Below, in pieces: positions 25,387-33,499 of a DNA stretch of 64,000 bases. Both the position numbers and the translations under genes were made by a program. Positions within the stretch are counted from its first letter, which is position 1, and each line of letters starts with the position of its first letter. The notes under the pieces were generated by a model. That model was not told the origin of the DNA and searched no databases. It saw only the letters and a program-made list of their open reading frames with translations. This stretch comes from Actinomycetes bacterium (GTDB lineage Bacteria > Actinomycetota > Acidimicrobiia > Acidimicrobiales > UBA8190): contig JAJZLP010000095.1 of the NCBI GenBank assembly GCA_021803325.1, positions 32,515-96,514 on the forward strand, written 5' to 3'.

Positions 25387-26196
25387 TCAGCTCTCGTGGT
25401 ACTGGCGGTGCGCCCTCGACTGGAGCACCTCGTTGGCCCCGTCCACGACGAGTACGCTGCCGTTCACATACCAGGCCTCGTCCGAGATGAGGTAGGTGGC
25501 GGCCCCGGCGAGGTCGTCGGGAAGCGGGGTCCGCCCGGAGGGGGAGCGCCGCGCCATGTCGGCCGCCACCTCGTCGACCGCCGCTGAGTTTCCGATGACG
25601 GCCAGCGCGGTGAGGGGGGAGGCGACAGCGCCGGGAGCGAGGCAATTGGCGCGCACGCCGACGTAACGGAGCTCGGTTGCCACCGACTTCGTGAGCCCGA
25701 CAACGCCGTGCTTTGCCGCCGTGTAGGCATGGGGGCCGAGGCCGCCCTGCACACCGGCCGTGCTGGCCACGTTGAGGATGGCGCCGGAGCGCTGGGGGAT
25801 CATGACCCGTGCCGCATGCTTGGTGCCGAAGAACACACCGGTGAGCATCACCGCCACGGTCCTGTCCCATTCCGCTGTGGAGGTCGAAGCGATGGGGCCG
25901 AGGGCGCCGAGCAGGCCGGCGTTGTTGACCATGGCGTCGAGCGCCCCGAACCGCTCGCAGGCGCTGTCGATCGCCCCGGCAACCTGCTCCTCGTTGGTGA
26001 CATCCACGTACACGAAGGTCGCGGCCTCGCCGAGCGACTCGGCCAGCGCCCGGCCAAGGTCTTCCTGGACGTCGGCCAGGACGCAGGCGGCCCCCTCTTC
26101 GACGAACCGGCGGGCGAAGGCGGCCCCGATGCCGCTGGCGGCGCCGGTCACGATCACCGTCTTTCCGGCCAACCGTCCTGAACTCGTTGTCGTCAT
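25387..26196 (-). CDS. SDR-family oxidoreductase
   Basis: A 269-residue classical SDR with T-G-A-A-S-G-I-G (about 18-25), N-N-A-G, N-V-A-S-T and catalytic Y-T-A-A-K. V-L-A-D-V after beta-2 favours NAD(H). The C-terminal ~20 residues (R-A-H-R-Q-Y-H-E-S) extend past the usual end. It likely oxidises or reduces a hydroxyl/keto group in the pathway. It is divergent from the AttH-like gene at 26364, and both share operator 7, the cleanest palindrome of the set. Confidence 0.87.
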   Translation of the reverse strand: MTTTSSGRLAGKTVIVTGAASGIGAAFARRFVEEGAACVLADVQEDLGRALAESLGEAATFVYVDVTNEEQVAGAIDSACERFGALDAMVNNAGLLGALGPIASTSTAEWDRTVAVMLTGVFFGTKHAARVMIPQRSGAILNVASTAGVQGGLGPHAYTAAKHGVVGLTKSVATELRYVGVRANCLAPGAVASPLTALAVIGNSAAVDEVAADMARRSPSGRTPLPDDLAGAATYLISDEAWYVNGSVLVVDGANEVLQSRAHRQYHES

Positions 26197-26239
26197 CCCA
26201 ACCTCCCGGAGGTCCGAGTCGCTTCACGCTTGCGAATGC

Positions 26240-26254
26240 TTACGTTAGACGTAA
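26240..26254. promoter_or_regulatory. ACGT-N3-ACGT operator 7 (perfect arms)
   Basis: TTACGTTAGACGTAA has exact six-base arms. The right arm continues to TAAGAT (26252-26257), and TTGCGA (26230-26235) sits 16 bases before it, so the palindrome would fill the spacer of a promoter reading toward 26364. Confidence 0.8.
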
Positions 26255-26363
26255 GATATGGACCGATGCACACGGCGGTTCCGGTCGGCGCCGCGACCGG
26301 CGTTCCCGGGCGTGGCGGGGCGGCAGGCTGCGAGTGACCACGAGCGATTAGAGAGGCCGAGGG

Positions 26364-27377
26364 ATGGGAGAAGCAGCAGCTGGAGCGGTGATCGATCCGC
26401 AGGACGAGTTCATGCACGAACCGACCGACGATCCCCAATTCAACGAGTCGATGTACTTCAACTTCGTCGACGGTGGCAGCGGGTTCGCCACACTGGTGCG
26501 GATCGGCAACCGTGTCAACGAGGGACACGCCGAGGTGACCGCGCTCGTGTACCAGCCCGGCGGCGGGGCTGTCATCCACTTCGACCGCAGCCCGATCACC
26601 GACAACAATGCCTTCGACACGGATGGCCTTCGCGTCGACGTCCGCAAGCCGTTGGAGCACCTGCAGCTCACCTACAACGGGAAGGGGCACCAGCTCGAAC
26701 GGGGCACGGACCTCGCCGACCCGAAGGCTGCACTGAGTGCCGCCCCCGAGGTCCCGCTCGAGCTCGACCTCGCCTACGAGTCGCTGATCGACCTCTATGG
26801 CCTCAGCTCGGGCGACGGCGCCGGCGGCGGGATCGAGGGCGGCGAGAGCACCATCGCCACCGGTCACTACCAGGGGCCGTGCCGGGTCCACGGCACGATC
26901 ACGGTGGGCGACGAGCGTCACGCCGTGTCCGGGCTCGGCTTCCGTGACCACTCGTGGGGGCCGAGGCGCTGGCAGGGCCCGACGTACTGGCGCTGGATCT
27001 CGTGCATGTGCGACGAAGCCAACGGTTTCGTGGTCTGGGTGAGCCGGATCGGGGACACGGTGCCCAAGCCGCATGGCATGGTCCTCCTCGACGGTGCGTT
27101 CAGGCGGATCGACGATGCGAACGTGACGAGCACCTACGGGCCGGCGCCTTACTACCCCGAGACCATGCGGATGCACATGGAGACGCAAGCTGGACCCGTC
27201 GACGCCACTGGCGAGGTGTTCGCCATGGTCCCGTTGCGTCATCGACGCGAGGGGCAGGTGGCGCGCCTGGGCGAGGCGCTGGTCCGGTACGAGCTCGAAG
27301 GGCGTGAGGGCTTCGGGATCGCCGAGTACCACGACCTCATGATCGATGGGGTCCCCGCAGGGATGTCCGAGGCGTGA
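26364..27377 (+). CDS. AttH/CrtC-like (DUF7064-type) protein
   Basis: A 337-residue protein with the G-L-G-F-R-D-H-S-W-G-P-R-R-W motif typical of the lipocalin-like AttH / hydroxyneurosporene-synthase (CrtC) superfamily, as in DUF7064/7065 proteins. CrtC members hydrate terpenoid double bonds; the actinobacterial group is uncharacterised. The first half is beta-rich and carries R-I-G-N-R-V-N-E-G. The start ATG follows GAGGGATGG. The stop overlaps the next start by 4 bp (GTGA), so it forms an operon with an NTF2-like protein and an MDR. A role in modifying a hydrophobic cyclic substrate is inference. Confidence 0.7.
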   Translation: MGEAAAGAVIDPQDEFMHEPTDDPQFNESMYFNFVDGGSGFATLVRIGNRVNEGHAEVTALVYQPGGGAVIHFDRSPITDNNAFDTDGLRVDVRKPLEHLQLTYNGKGHQLERGTDLADPKAALSAAPEVPLELDLAYESLIDLYGLSSGDGAGGGIEGGESTIATGHYQGPCRVHGTITVGDERHAVSGLGFRDHSWGPRRWQGPTYWRWISCMCDEANGFVVWVSRIGDTVPKPHGMVLLDGAFRRIDDANVTSTYGPAPYYPETMRMHMETQAGPVDATGEVFAMVPLRHRREGQVARLGEALVRYELEGREGFGIAEYHDLMIDGVPAGMSEA

Positions 27378-27838
27378 ACGACGCCGAAGTGGCCCGAATG
27401 CTCGATGAGCGGGCCATCGTCGAGGTGACCCACCGCTACTGCGCTGCCTTGGACGGCCACGACTGGCAGGCACTGGAGCGGTGCTTCACACCGGACGCCG
27501 TGGCTGTCTACGGAGGTGTCCCCGGCGAGCACGACGGCCTCGACGCGATCAAAGAGGTGTGCCGGGCCTCGTTGGAGCCACTCGACGCATCGCAGCACCT
27601 GGTCGCCAACCATCTGGTGGAGCTGGCAGGCGACACCGCCGCGTCGCGCTGCTACGTGCGGGCCCAGCACTGCCGGCGGGAGCTACCCGACGGCGAGAAC
27701 TTCATGATCGCCGGGACCTACGAGGACGAATGGCTCCGGACCGCCGACGGTTGGCGCATCACGCGGCGCGTCCTCGCGGTCACCTGGACTGAGGGCAACC
27801 CCATGGTACTGGCGCGAAACCGCCGGGAGGGGCTGTGA
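27374..27838 (+). CDS. NTF2-like (SnoaL_4-type) protein
   Basis: A 154-residue NTF2-fold protein. R-A-I-V-E-V-T-H-R-Y-C-A-A-L-D-G-H-D-W-Q-A-L is the usual first helix, F-T-P-D-A-V-A-V-Y the first strand and D-G-W-R-I-T the last. Y-C and H residues line the likely pocket, as in SnoaL_4 proteins near ring hydroxylating or dehydrating systems. GTG 27374 overlaps the previous stop by 4 bp, and its own stop overlaps the next GTG by 4 bp, so three genes are tightly coupled. Function unproven. Confidence 0.75.
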   Translation: MNDAEVARMLDERAIVEVTHRYCAALDGHDWQALERCFTPDAVAVYGGVPGEHDGLDAIKEVCRASLEPLDASQHLVANHLVELAGDTAASRCYVRAQHCRRELPDGENFMIAGTYEDEWLRTADGWRITRRVLAVTWTEGNPMVLARNRREGL

Positions 27839-28842
27839 TCCCGGCCACCATGCGGGGGCTACGCTTCCACCGCCACGGTGGCCCCGAGGTGCTGGTGTGG
27901 GACGAGCTGCCGGTGCCCGAGCCGGGGCCCGGCGAGGTACTCATACGCAGCCGCGGCTTCGCCGTGAACTGGGCCGACCTGATGGAGCGGGCGGGGGTCT
28001 ACCCCGGAGCACCGGATCCCCCGTACGTGATGGGCCACGATCTGGCCGGCGACATCGTGGCCCACGGGCCCGGCGTGGAAGGTCCCGCCATCGGAACCCG
28101 CGTCTTCGGGTTGCTGCCACAGGCGGGCACCTCCGCGGAGTGGATCGTCGCCCGTGCCGGACAGGTGTACCCGGTTCCGGAGGCGCTGACAGATGCGGAG
28201 GCAGCGGGTCTCGGTTCGCCGTTCCTCACTGCCGACGCCGCGCTCGTCACCATGGGGCGCCTGCAGGCGGGCGAGACCGTCCTCGTGCACGCGGCAGCCG
28301 GGGGCTTCGGTTCGGCGACGGTGCAGCTGTGCAAGGCCTATGGAGCGGGCACGGTCATCGCGACCGCCGGTTCGCCCGAGAAGCTCCAGCGGGTGGCGAC
28401 ACTGGGCGCCGACGTGACGGTCGACTACACGACCGAGGACTTCGTCGAGGTCGTGAAGCGGGTCACGGACGGGCGTGGCGTCGACCTGGTCATGGAGTCG
28501 GTGGGCGGCGATGTCCTGGCACGCAGCTTCGACTGCGTGCGCCCGGCCGGCCGGTTGGTGAGCGTGGGGGCAAGTTCCGGCCGCAGCACATCGCGCTTCC
28601 GGCTGCAGACCCTGTTCGAGACCGGCATCACCGTCGGCGGCTTCACCCTCGGGCAGTGGATCCAGCACGACCCGGAGCTCGTCGCCGCGAGCGTCGAGCG
28701 GGTCCTGCGCGTGCTCGCCGCGGGGGCGATCCACCCTCTCGTGGCCCAGGTGTTCAAGCCCGAGGACATCGCCGACGCACACGTCTATCTGGCCGGCCGG
28801 CAGTCGGTCGGCCGGACGATCGTGCTCTTCCCCCAATCGTGA
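27835..28842 (+). CDS. Zinc-free quinone-oxidoreductase-like MDR
   Basis: A 335-residue MDR of the quinone oxidoreductase branch. It lacks zinc-binding Cys clusters. V-N-W-A-D-L-M-E-R-A-G-V-Y-P and V-L-V-H-A-A-A-G-G-F-G-S-A-T-V-Q-L-C-K mark the substrate and NADPH sites, followed by V-D-Y-T-T-E-D-F and M-E-S-V-G-G-D. It probably reduces an enoyl or enone with NADPH. GTG 27835 overlaps the NTF2-like stop (GTGA); ATG 27850 is an alternative. Confidence 0.85.
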   Translation: MIPATMRGLRFHRHGGPEVLVWDELPVPEPGPGEVLIRSRGFAVNWADLMERAGVYPGAPDPPYVMGHDLAGDIVAHGPGVEGPAIGTRVFGLLPQAGTSAEWIVARAGQVYPVPEALTDAEAAGLGSPFLTADAALVTMGRLQAGETVLVHAAAGGFGSATVQLCKAYGAGTVIATAGSPEKLQRVATLGADVTVDYTTEDFVEVVKRVTDGRGVDLVMESVGGDVLARSFDCVRPAGRLVSVGASSGRSTSRFRLQTLFETGITVGGFTLGQWIQHDPELVAASVERVLRVLAAGAIHPLVAQVFKPEDIADAHVYLAGRQSVGRTIVLFPQS

Positions 28843-28887
28843 CGCAGCGCCCCACCGCACCCGGTGAGCGAGACAGGAGATCGACCC

Positions 28888-28920
28888 ATGCCTGAGATGT
28901 CCGTGGAGATGGCTCGGTGA
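28888..28920 (+). CDS. 10-codon leader frame coupled to the SDR start
   Basis: An ATG behind ACAGGAGA opens a 10-codon frame (M-P-E-M-S-V-E-M-A-R) whose TGA overlaps the GTG of the following SDR. It may be a translational coupling leader or the remains of a lost start. Confidence 0.35.
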   Translation: MPEMSVEMAR

Positions 28921-29741
28921 CGCCGGAGACGACAGTGCCGGCCGGTACACCGCCAGCAGCTGGCAGCTGGGCCTCGGCGCCTTCAGGCGATGCGACGCGG
29001 CTGCAGGGCCGGCGGGCCGTCGTGACCGGTGGCGGCCGGGGGCTCGGGCGTGCCGTCGCCTGGCGCCTGGCAGCCGAGGGCGCCAGCGTCGTCGTCGCCG
29101 ACCTCAACGCCGAGGACCTGGAGCACACCGTGGCCGGGTCGCCGGTTGAGGGAGCGGTCCGGGCGGTGGTGGCCGACTGCGCGCGTGCCGACGGGATCCA
29201 GAGCGTCCTCGACGCCTGCGCCGCCCTGGGCGGCGTCGCAGACGCGCTCGTCAACAACGCGGCGGTCCTTTCAGGAGGGCTGGTCACCGAGGTGACCGAG
29301 GACGAGATCGAACGCGTGTTGCGGGTGAACACGATGGGGCCGATGCTGGCCACCACGGCCTTCGCCGGCCGCCTGGTTGCCGCAGGTGCTCCGGGATCGG
29401 TGGTGAGCATCGCCTCCACCACGGCCCACATCGCTTCACTTCCTGCGCTCTCCACGTACGCCGCGTCCAAAGGAGCGGTGCTCGCCTACACGAGGGCGGC
29501 GGCCGTCGACTTGGCCCGCTACGGGATCCGGATCAATGCCGTCTCGCCCGGATGGATCCGCACCGATATGACCAGCAACCTCGGCGACGAGCGTGATGCG
29601 CCGTTACTGCGGCGGATCCCCATGCGCCGCCCGGCGGATCCGTCCGAGGTGGCTGCCGCCGTCGCGTGGCTGCTCTCTGACGACTCGGCGTACGTGACGG
29701 GAACGAGCGTGGCGGTCGACGGTGGCTGGCTCGCCTACTGA
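28917..29741 (+). CDS. SDR-family oxidoreductase
   Basis: A 274-residue SDR with a ~28-residue Pro/Ala/Ser-rich N-terminal extension before R-R-A-V-V-T-G-G-G-R-G-L-G. N-N-A is present, and the catalytic set is S-I-A-S-T and Y-A-A-S-K. V-V-A-D-L after beta-2 favours NAD. GTG 28917 overlaps the stop of a 10-codon leader frame. It lies 74 bp after the MDR gene and is followed at once by the isomerase-like gene, so it belongs to the operon headed at 26364. Confidence 0.85.
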   Translation: MTPETTVPAGTPPAAGSWASAPSGDATRLQGRRAVVTGGGRGLGRAVAWRLAAEGASVVVADLNAEDLEHTVAGSPVEGAVRAVVADCARADGIQSVLDACAALGGVADALVNNAAVLSGGLVTEVTEDEIERVLRVNTMGPMLATTAFAGRLVAAGAPGSVVSIASTTAHIASLPALSTYAASKGAVLAYTRAAAVDLARYGIRINAVSPGWIRTDMTSNLGDERDAPLLRRIPMRRPADPSEVAAAVAWLLSDDSAYVTGTSVAVDGGWLAY

Positions 29742-29760
29742 GCCCGGCGAGGCGCCGGGC

Positions 29761-30585
29761 GTGCCCCAGATCGGTGCTACCGAGTTGGTGCTGAGCCACT
29801 TCTGTCTCCGCTACGCCAGTTTCGAGGAGCGGGTAGAGGCGGCCGCGGTGGCCGGACTCTCCCAGATCGGTCTGTTCCACCGCAACTACGCGCAGCTCCT
29901 GGCCGACGGCGCCACCCCCAGCTCGCTGCGTGCCGTCCTCAATCGCCACGGTGTGCGGGTGAGCGAGCTCGAAGTCCTCCGCCCGTGGGCGGAGGACGAG
30001 CGGGGGCGGGCTGCGGCGGCCGACGGGGTCCGGCTGGTCATGGAGATGGCCGAGACCTTCGGGGCCCGGTACCTGCAGGTGATCGGACCGTGCCCACCGG
30101 ACATGGACCGTGCAGCCGAGGTGCTGGCCGGGCTGTGTGACCGCGCCGCTGAAGTCGGCCTGATCGTGGGGGTGGAGTTCCTGCCCTTCACGAACATCGC
30201 CGACGCGGGGGTAGCGCTCGACCTGGTGCTGCGGGCGGACCGGCCCAACGCCGGGATCTGCATCGACAGCTGGCACCACTTCCGTGGCGCCGACGACTGG
30301 TCGTTGCTCGAGCGCCTGCCGCCGGAACGCATCGCCGCCGTGCAGCTCAACGACGGGCCGCTGGTGCCCGAAGGCCCCGACTACCTGGAGGACTGCCTGG
30401 CCAACCGGCGGGTCCCCGGCGAGGGGGCCTTCGACTTGCCGCGCCTGGTCGGGCTGTTGCGCTCGCGGGGGGTCAGCGTGCCGCTCTCGATGGAGGTGAT
30501 CTCGAACAAGCTGGACGCGTTGCCACCCACCGTAGCTGTGCAGCGGATCGTGGACGGCACCCGCTCCCTGCTGGCTGAATCCTGA
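29761..30585 (+). CDS. Sugar-phosphate isomerase/epimerase-like TIM-barrel protein
   Basis: About 274 residues of the AP-endonuclease-2 / xylose-isomerase-like TIM barrel. G-L-S-Q-I-G-L-F-H-R, V-G-V-E-F-L-P-F, I-C-I-D-S-W-H-H-F and Q-L-N-D-G-P supply the metal-binding Glu, Asp and His ladder; a final M-E-V-I-S-N gives the last Glu. Family members isomerise sugars or cyclitols, dehydrate inositols or hydrolyse C-C bonds. The frame opens at GTG 29722, 20 bp inside the SDR; GTG 29761 is taken because it avoids that overlap and still precedes the first barrel strand. Substrate unknown. Confidence 0.75.
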   Translation: MPQIGATELVLSHFCLRYASFEERVEAAAVAGLSQIGLFHRNYAQLLADGATPSSLRAVLNRHGVRVSELEVLRPWAEDERGRAAAADGVRLVMEMAETFGARYLQVIGPCPPDMDRAAEVLAGLCDRAAEVGLIVGVEFLPFTNIADAGVALDLVLRADRPNAGICIDSWHHFRGADDWSLLERLPPERIAAVQLNDGPLVPEGPDYLEDCLANRRVPGEGAFDLPRLVGLLRSRGVSVPLSMEVISNKLDALPPTVAVQRIVDGTRSLLAES

Positions 30586-30599
30586 CGGGCAGGCCTGTC

Positions 30600-30616
30600 C
30601 CGGCCGGCGGGGCCGG
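30600..30616. terminator. Hairpin between convergent genes
   Basis: CCGGCC (30600-30605) and GGCCGG (30611-30616) form a 6-bp GC stem with a 5-base loop in the 31-bp gap between converging genes. No T-run, as is common in high-GC genomes. Confidence 0.55.
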
Positions 30617-31177
30617 CTAGGTCCCGGCCGGCGGTAAGTGGGTCTCGCTCCGCCCGGCCGGCGGAGCCGCCCGGCCTGGCCGGTCGATCAGGTCCCAGGC
30701 CACGTCGAAGTCTCGGTGGCCGGCGACCTGCAGGTGCCGCACGGTGATCCTCCAGCCGCCGTGCCGCCGGGCCAGGACGTCGTGGTATTCGCCGAAGAGC
30801 CGGGCATCGGGGGTCGGTCCGGGAACGTGGTGCCACGCCAGGACCGAGCTGGCGGCTGTGGCCTGGTCGCCGTCCAGGGTGACGACCGGGCTGCTCAGCT
30901 GGTGACTGGTGGCGGCGAACCGCCGGAGCCCGGCGGCCAGGGAGTGGGCCAGGTGATCGAGCCCTCGCCGCTCGCCGCCCATCCCAGGTCCGCGGTCGAC
31001 AACGCAGTCCTCGGTGAAGACCTCCGCAAGCCGGTCGGTGGCGATGCGGTCGACGAGGTGGTAGTAGCGGTGCAGCACCTCGACGATGGCGGCACGGTCC
31101 TCTATCGCCCGCAGGCGCTGCTCCACGTCGCCGATCTGAACGCCGGTCGCCGGCCCGTCGCCCTGGTGCTCCGCCAT
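30617..31177 (-). CDS. NTF2-like (SnoaL) protein
   Basis: A 186-residue NTF2-fold protein: E-D-R-A-A-I-V-E-V-L-H-R-Y-Y-H-L-V-D as first helix, F-T-E-D-C-V-V-D and G-G-W-R-I-T-V-R-H-L as strands, then a Pro/Arg-rich tail. ATG 31177 is the natural start; a longer frame to 31243 would run through operator 8. The operator lies only 10 bp before the ATG, so the transcript may be leaderless. It is divergent from the PNPOx-type gene. Its exact reaction is unknown. Confidence 0.75.
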   Translation of the reverse strand: MAEHQGDGPATGVQIGDVEQRLRAIEDRAAIVEVLHRYYHLVDRIATDRLAEVFTEDCVVDRGPGMGGERRGLDHLAHSLAAGLRRFAATSHQLSSPVVTLDGDQATAASSVLAWHHVPGPTPDARLFGEYHDVLARRHGGWRITVRHLQVAGHRDFDVAWDLIDRPGRAAPPAGRSETHLPPAGT

Positions 31178-31186
31178 AATTACCGA

Positions 31187-31201
31187 TAACGTAGGACGTA
31201 A
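31187..31201. promoter_or_regulatory. ACGT-N3-ACGT operator 8
   Basis: TAACGTAGGACGTAA stands between the NTF2-like gene (-) and the PNPOx-type gene (+). The right arm forms TAAAAT (31199-31204), a good -10 hexamer for the plus strand. Confidence 0.75.
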
Positions 31202-31242
31202 AATCTGGACGCGCAAGGGATCGGGACCCGGGGAGGGACGCA

Positions 31243-31743
31243 ATGCCGGGACGTTGGGAAGCCTACGAGGAGCTGCAGCGGTACCCGCTGACGGCGGAAC
31301 GACGCGACCTGCTCCTGGCCGAAGCGGTCGAGTGCGCAGTCACCTGGATCGATGCCGACGGCTGGCCGATGGGAGTGGTCCACTGGTTCGTGTGGGAGCG
31401 CGGGCGGTTCTTCGTGACAGCGGGGACAAGGCGCACCCGGGTGGCAGCCCTGCGGGAGCGCGCCCAGTCCTCCGTCATCGTCTCCGGATCGGGCACGTCG
31501 CTCGGCCCGGGCCTGTCGGTCACCGCCGTGACCCGGGCCCTGGTGCACGACGACGAGGAGACATTGCGCTGGTTCGCCGCTGCACTGTCTGGCAAGGCAC
31601 ATCGAGGGAACCCCGCGATGGCGGCGCGTTTCGAACGGATGCTGGTGGAGACCGATCGGGTGGTCATCGAGCTGGAGCCACTGCGATTCGTCTCCCACGA
31701 CGGCGCGAGGATGGGTGCCGCCGTGCAGAAGCTCCCGGCGTAG
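31243..31743 (+). CDS. Pyridoxamine-5'-phosphate-oxidase-fold flavin/F420-binding protein
   Basis: A 166-residue split-barrel protein. W-I-D-A-D-G-W-P-M-G-V-V-H-W-F-V-W-E, F-F-V-T-A-G-T-R-R-T-R-V and V-I-V-S-G-S-G match the FMN- or F420-binding PNPOx family. Actinobacterial members reduce unsaturated compounds or quinones with F420H2. The presence of three luciferase-like F420-type genes nearby supports an F420 link, but this is inference. The ATG follows GGGAGGGACGCA. It stands alone behind operator 8. Confidence 0.75.
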   Translation: MPGRWEAYEELQRYPLTAERRDLLLAEAVECAVTWIDADGWPMGVVHWFVWERGRFFVTAGTRRTRVAALRERAQSSVIVSGSGTSLGPGLSVTAVTRALVHDDEETLRWFAAALSGKAHRGNPAMAARFERMLVETDRVVIELEPLRFVSHDGARMGAAVQKLPA

Positions 31744-31748
31744 GGCCG

Positions 31749-31789
31749 ACCGGGCAACGATCGTCCACCGCGTCCTGGACCCGCCCGGT
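31749..31789. terminator. Hairpin between convergent genes
   Basis: ACCGGGC (31749-31755) and GCCCGGT (31783-31789) pair exactly; a smaller GTCC/GGAC stem can form inside the loop. Location between converging genes supports a terminator. Confidence 0.4.
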
Positions 31790-31814
31790 TCGCCAGCGAT
31801 CGGCCCGGCGCCGG

Positions 31815-32846
31815 TCAGTGGGGATCGACCAGGACCTTGGTGTCGGATGAGCGTCCGGCGGCGAGCTCCTGGAGCACGCCGCCGAGCTCCTCGAGGTTCA
31901 CGGTGCGGCTGTGCAACGGCGACACCCGCACCCGGCCGTCGGCGATGAGCGACATGGCGCTGTGCTGGTCCTGGCGGGCGAACCCTACGGAGGCCACCAT
32001 GGTGATGTCCTTGCCGAGCCATCGGGAAGGGTCGATGGTGGCCGCCTCCTCGATATAACCGAGCATCGCCGTGACCCCACCGTGGCGCGTCAGGTCAACG
32101 GCGGCCTGCAGCAGCGGTGGGTGCCCGGCGCACTCGAAGACCACATCGCCGCCGGCGCCGCCAGTCACGTCGAGGACGCCGGCGACGGCCTCATCGCCGG
32201 GTGCGAGCACCAGGTCTGCTCCCACCTCGCGCGCCGCCGCACGGCGGCCCGGATCTGGCTCGATGACGACGACGGTCGCCGCACCTGCTGCCCGGGCGAA
32301 CTGCAGGGTGAGGAGGCCGATGGGGCCTGCGCCCTGGACGACGGCGACATCGCCCAGGCCGACGCCGCTACGCCGCACGCCTCGGTGGGCCACTGACGCC
32401 GGCTCGATGAGCGCCGCCTCCTCGTCGCTCAGCTGGGGGTGGACCCGCACCAGGCGTTCGGCGGCGACAGCCAGTGCCGGGGCGAATCCGCCATGGGGGG
32501 GAGCCAGGGGGTCGCGACCGAGCAGCATGGCCCGTGCCGCACGGCACGACCCCGGCCGACCCGCAGCGCAGTCGGGGCAGACCCCGCACGGTGCGCGGAC
32601 CGCTACGACGACCCGGTCGCCGGGAGCCAGCCCGCCGGCCTCGTCGCCCACGTCGCGCACCGTGCCCGTCCACTCGTGTCCGAACAGCGACGGGTGCGAC
32701 GGCATCCCCGTCCGGTAGGCGCCCACGTCGGTGCCGCACACGCCGCAGTACCGGATGTCGACCACCACCCCACCAGGTGCAGGGTGGGGCTCGGGCACCT
32801 CGACCAGCTCGATCTGGCGTGCCCCCGTGATGAGCGCTGCTCGCAC
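31815..32846 (-). CDS. Zinc-dependent alcohol dehydrogenase (butanediol/sorbitol-dehydrogenase-like MDR)
   Basis: A 343-residue zinc MDR. C-G-V-C-G-T-D and F-G-H-E-W-T-G hold the catalytic zinc; the structural zinc site C-G-V-C-P-D-C-A-A-G-R-P-G-S-C is complete. V-V-Q-G-A-G-P-I-G-L-L and V-V-V-I-E-P-D form the NAD fold with an acidic residue after beta-2. It resembles 2,3-butanediol, sorbitol or threonine dehydrogenases, which handle secondary alcohols. It is alone on the minus strand behind operator 9 and divergent from a VOC gene. Confidence 0.87.
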   Translation of the reverse strand: MRAALITGARQIELVEVPEPHPAPGGVVVDIRYCGVCGTDVGAYRTGMPSHPSLFGHEWTGTVRDVGDEAGGLAPGDRVVVAVRAPCGVCPDCAAGRPGSCRAARAMLLGRDPLAPPHGGFAPALAVAAERLVRVHPQLSDEEAALIEPASVAHRGVRRSGVGLGDVAVVQGAGPIGLLTLQFARAAGAATVVVIEPDPGRRAAAREVGADLVLAPGDEAVAGVLDVTGGAGGDVVFECAGHPPLLQAAVDLTRHGGVTAMLGYIEEAATIDPSRWLGKDITMVASVGFARQDQHSAMSLIADGRVRVSPLHSRTVNLEELGGVLQELAAGRSSDTKVLVDPH

Positions 32847-32912
32847 GGTCTCCTCCTCGCGTGTCCGGTCCCTGATCGCGGTGGCGAACGGCCACCGAGG
32901 CGACCTAGTTTC

Positions 32913-32927
32913 TTACGCTTGACGTCG
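32913..32927. promoter_or_regulatory. ACGT-N3-ACGT operator 9
   Basis: TTACGCTTGACGTCG has an ACGC left half and an ACGT right half. It lies between the zinc dehydrogenase (-) and the VOC operon (+). Confidence 0.7.
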
Positions 32928-32960
32928 CACGGCAAATAGATAGCCTTTCTGGGACGGACG

Positions 32961-33026
32961 AGCGACGGGCATGAGCGTGGAGCGACGGGCATGAGCGTGG
33001 AGCGACGGGCATGAGCGTGGAGCGAC
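32961..33026 (+). repeat. Triplicated 20-bp translation-start repeat
   Basis: The 20-bp unit agcgacgggcatgagcgtgg occurs three times in a row (32961, 32981, 33001), then AGCGAC begins a fourth. Each copy holds an ATG. The first two open frames of seven codons (M-S-V-E-R-R-A) whose TGA overlaps the next ATG; the third opens the VOC gene. Confidence 0.9.
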
Positions 33027-33499
33027 CTGTGGTCGACCTGCCGACGGAGCAATTCCACGTCGGTGCCCGGGTCGGTGACCTGGAGGTGTCCATGGACCTG
33101 CTGGCGCAGGCGCTGGGCCTCAGGTGGGCGGTCGTCGTCGAGCGCGACCAGCGTGTGTGGACGCCGTCGGCCGGTGCCACCACGGTGCCGCTCCGGTTCA
33201 CCTACTCGTGCCAAGGGCCCCAGCACGTGGAGCTCCTGCAGGGTTCGCCCGGCTCGTTGTGGGACGGGAACCATCTGCCTGGCCTGCACCATCTCGGCGT
33301 CTGGGCGGACGACGTCGCTGCTGAGACGGAAAGCCTCATCGATGCGGGCTGGACCGTCGATGGGGCCGAGCGGCCCCCCGAAGAAGGGTATGGAGTCATG
33401 AGCTATGTGAGATCTCCGGCCGGCCTGCTGGTCGAACTGGTCAGCCGGAGCGTCGAGCCCGCGTTCGAGCGGTGGTGGGCGGGCGGCGAGCTGCGATGA
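33011..33499 (+). CDS. VOC (glyoxalase-fold) protein
   Basis: A 162-residue VOC protein. F-H-V-G-A-R-V-G-D-L opens the first module and H-V-E-L-L-Q-G-S-P-G the glutamate strand; L-H-H-L-G-V-W-A-D-D-V and G-L-L-V-E-L-V-S supply the second His and Glu. This is a full metal-ligand set of the lyase/epimerase/dioxygenase fold. The start lies in the third copy of a 20-bp repeat, so its translation initiation may be unusual. Its stop overlaps the next ATG by 4 bp. Substrate unknown. Confidence 0.77.
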   Translation: MSVERPVVDLPTEQFHVGARVGDLEVSMDLLAQALGLRWAVVVERDQRVWTPSAGATTVPLRFTYSCQGPQHVELLQGSPGSLWDGNHLPGLHHLGVWADDVAAETESLIDAGWTVDGAERPPEEGYGVMSYVRSPAGLLVELVSRSVEPAFERWWAGGELR

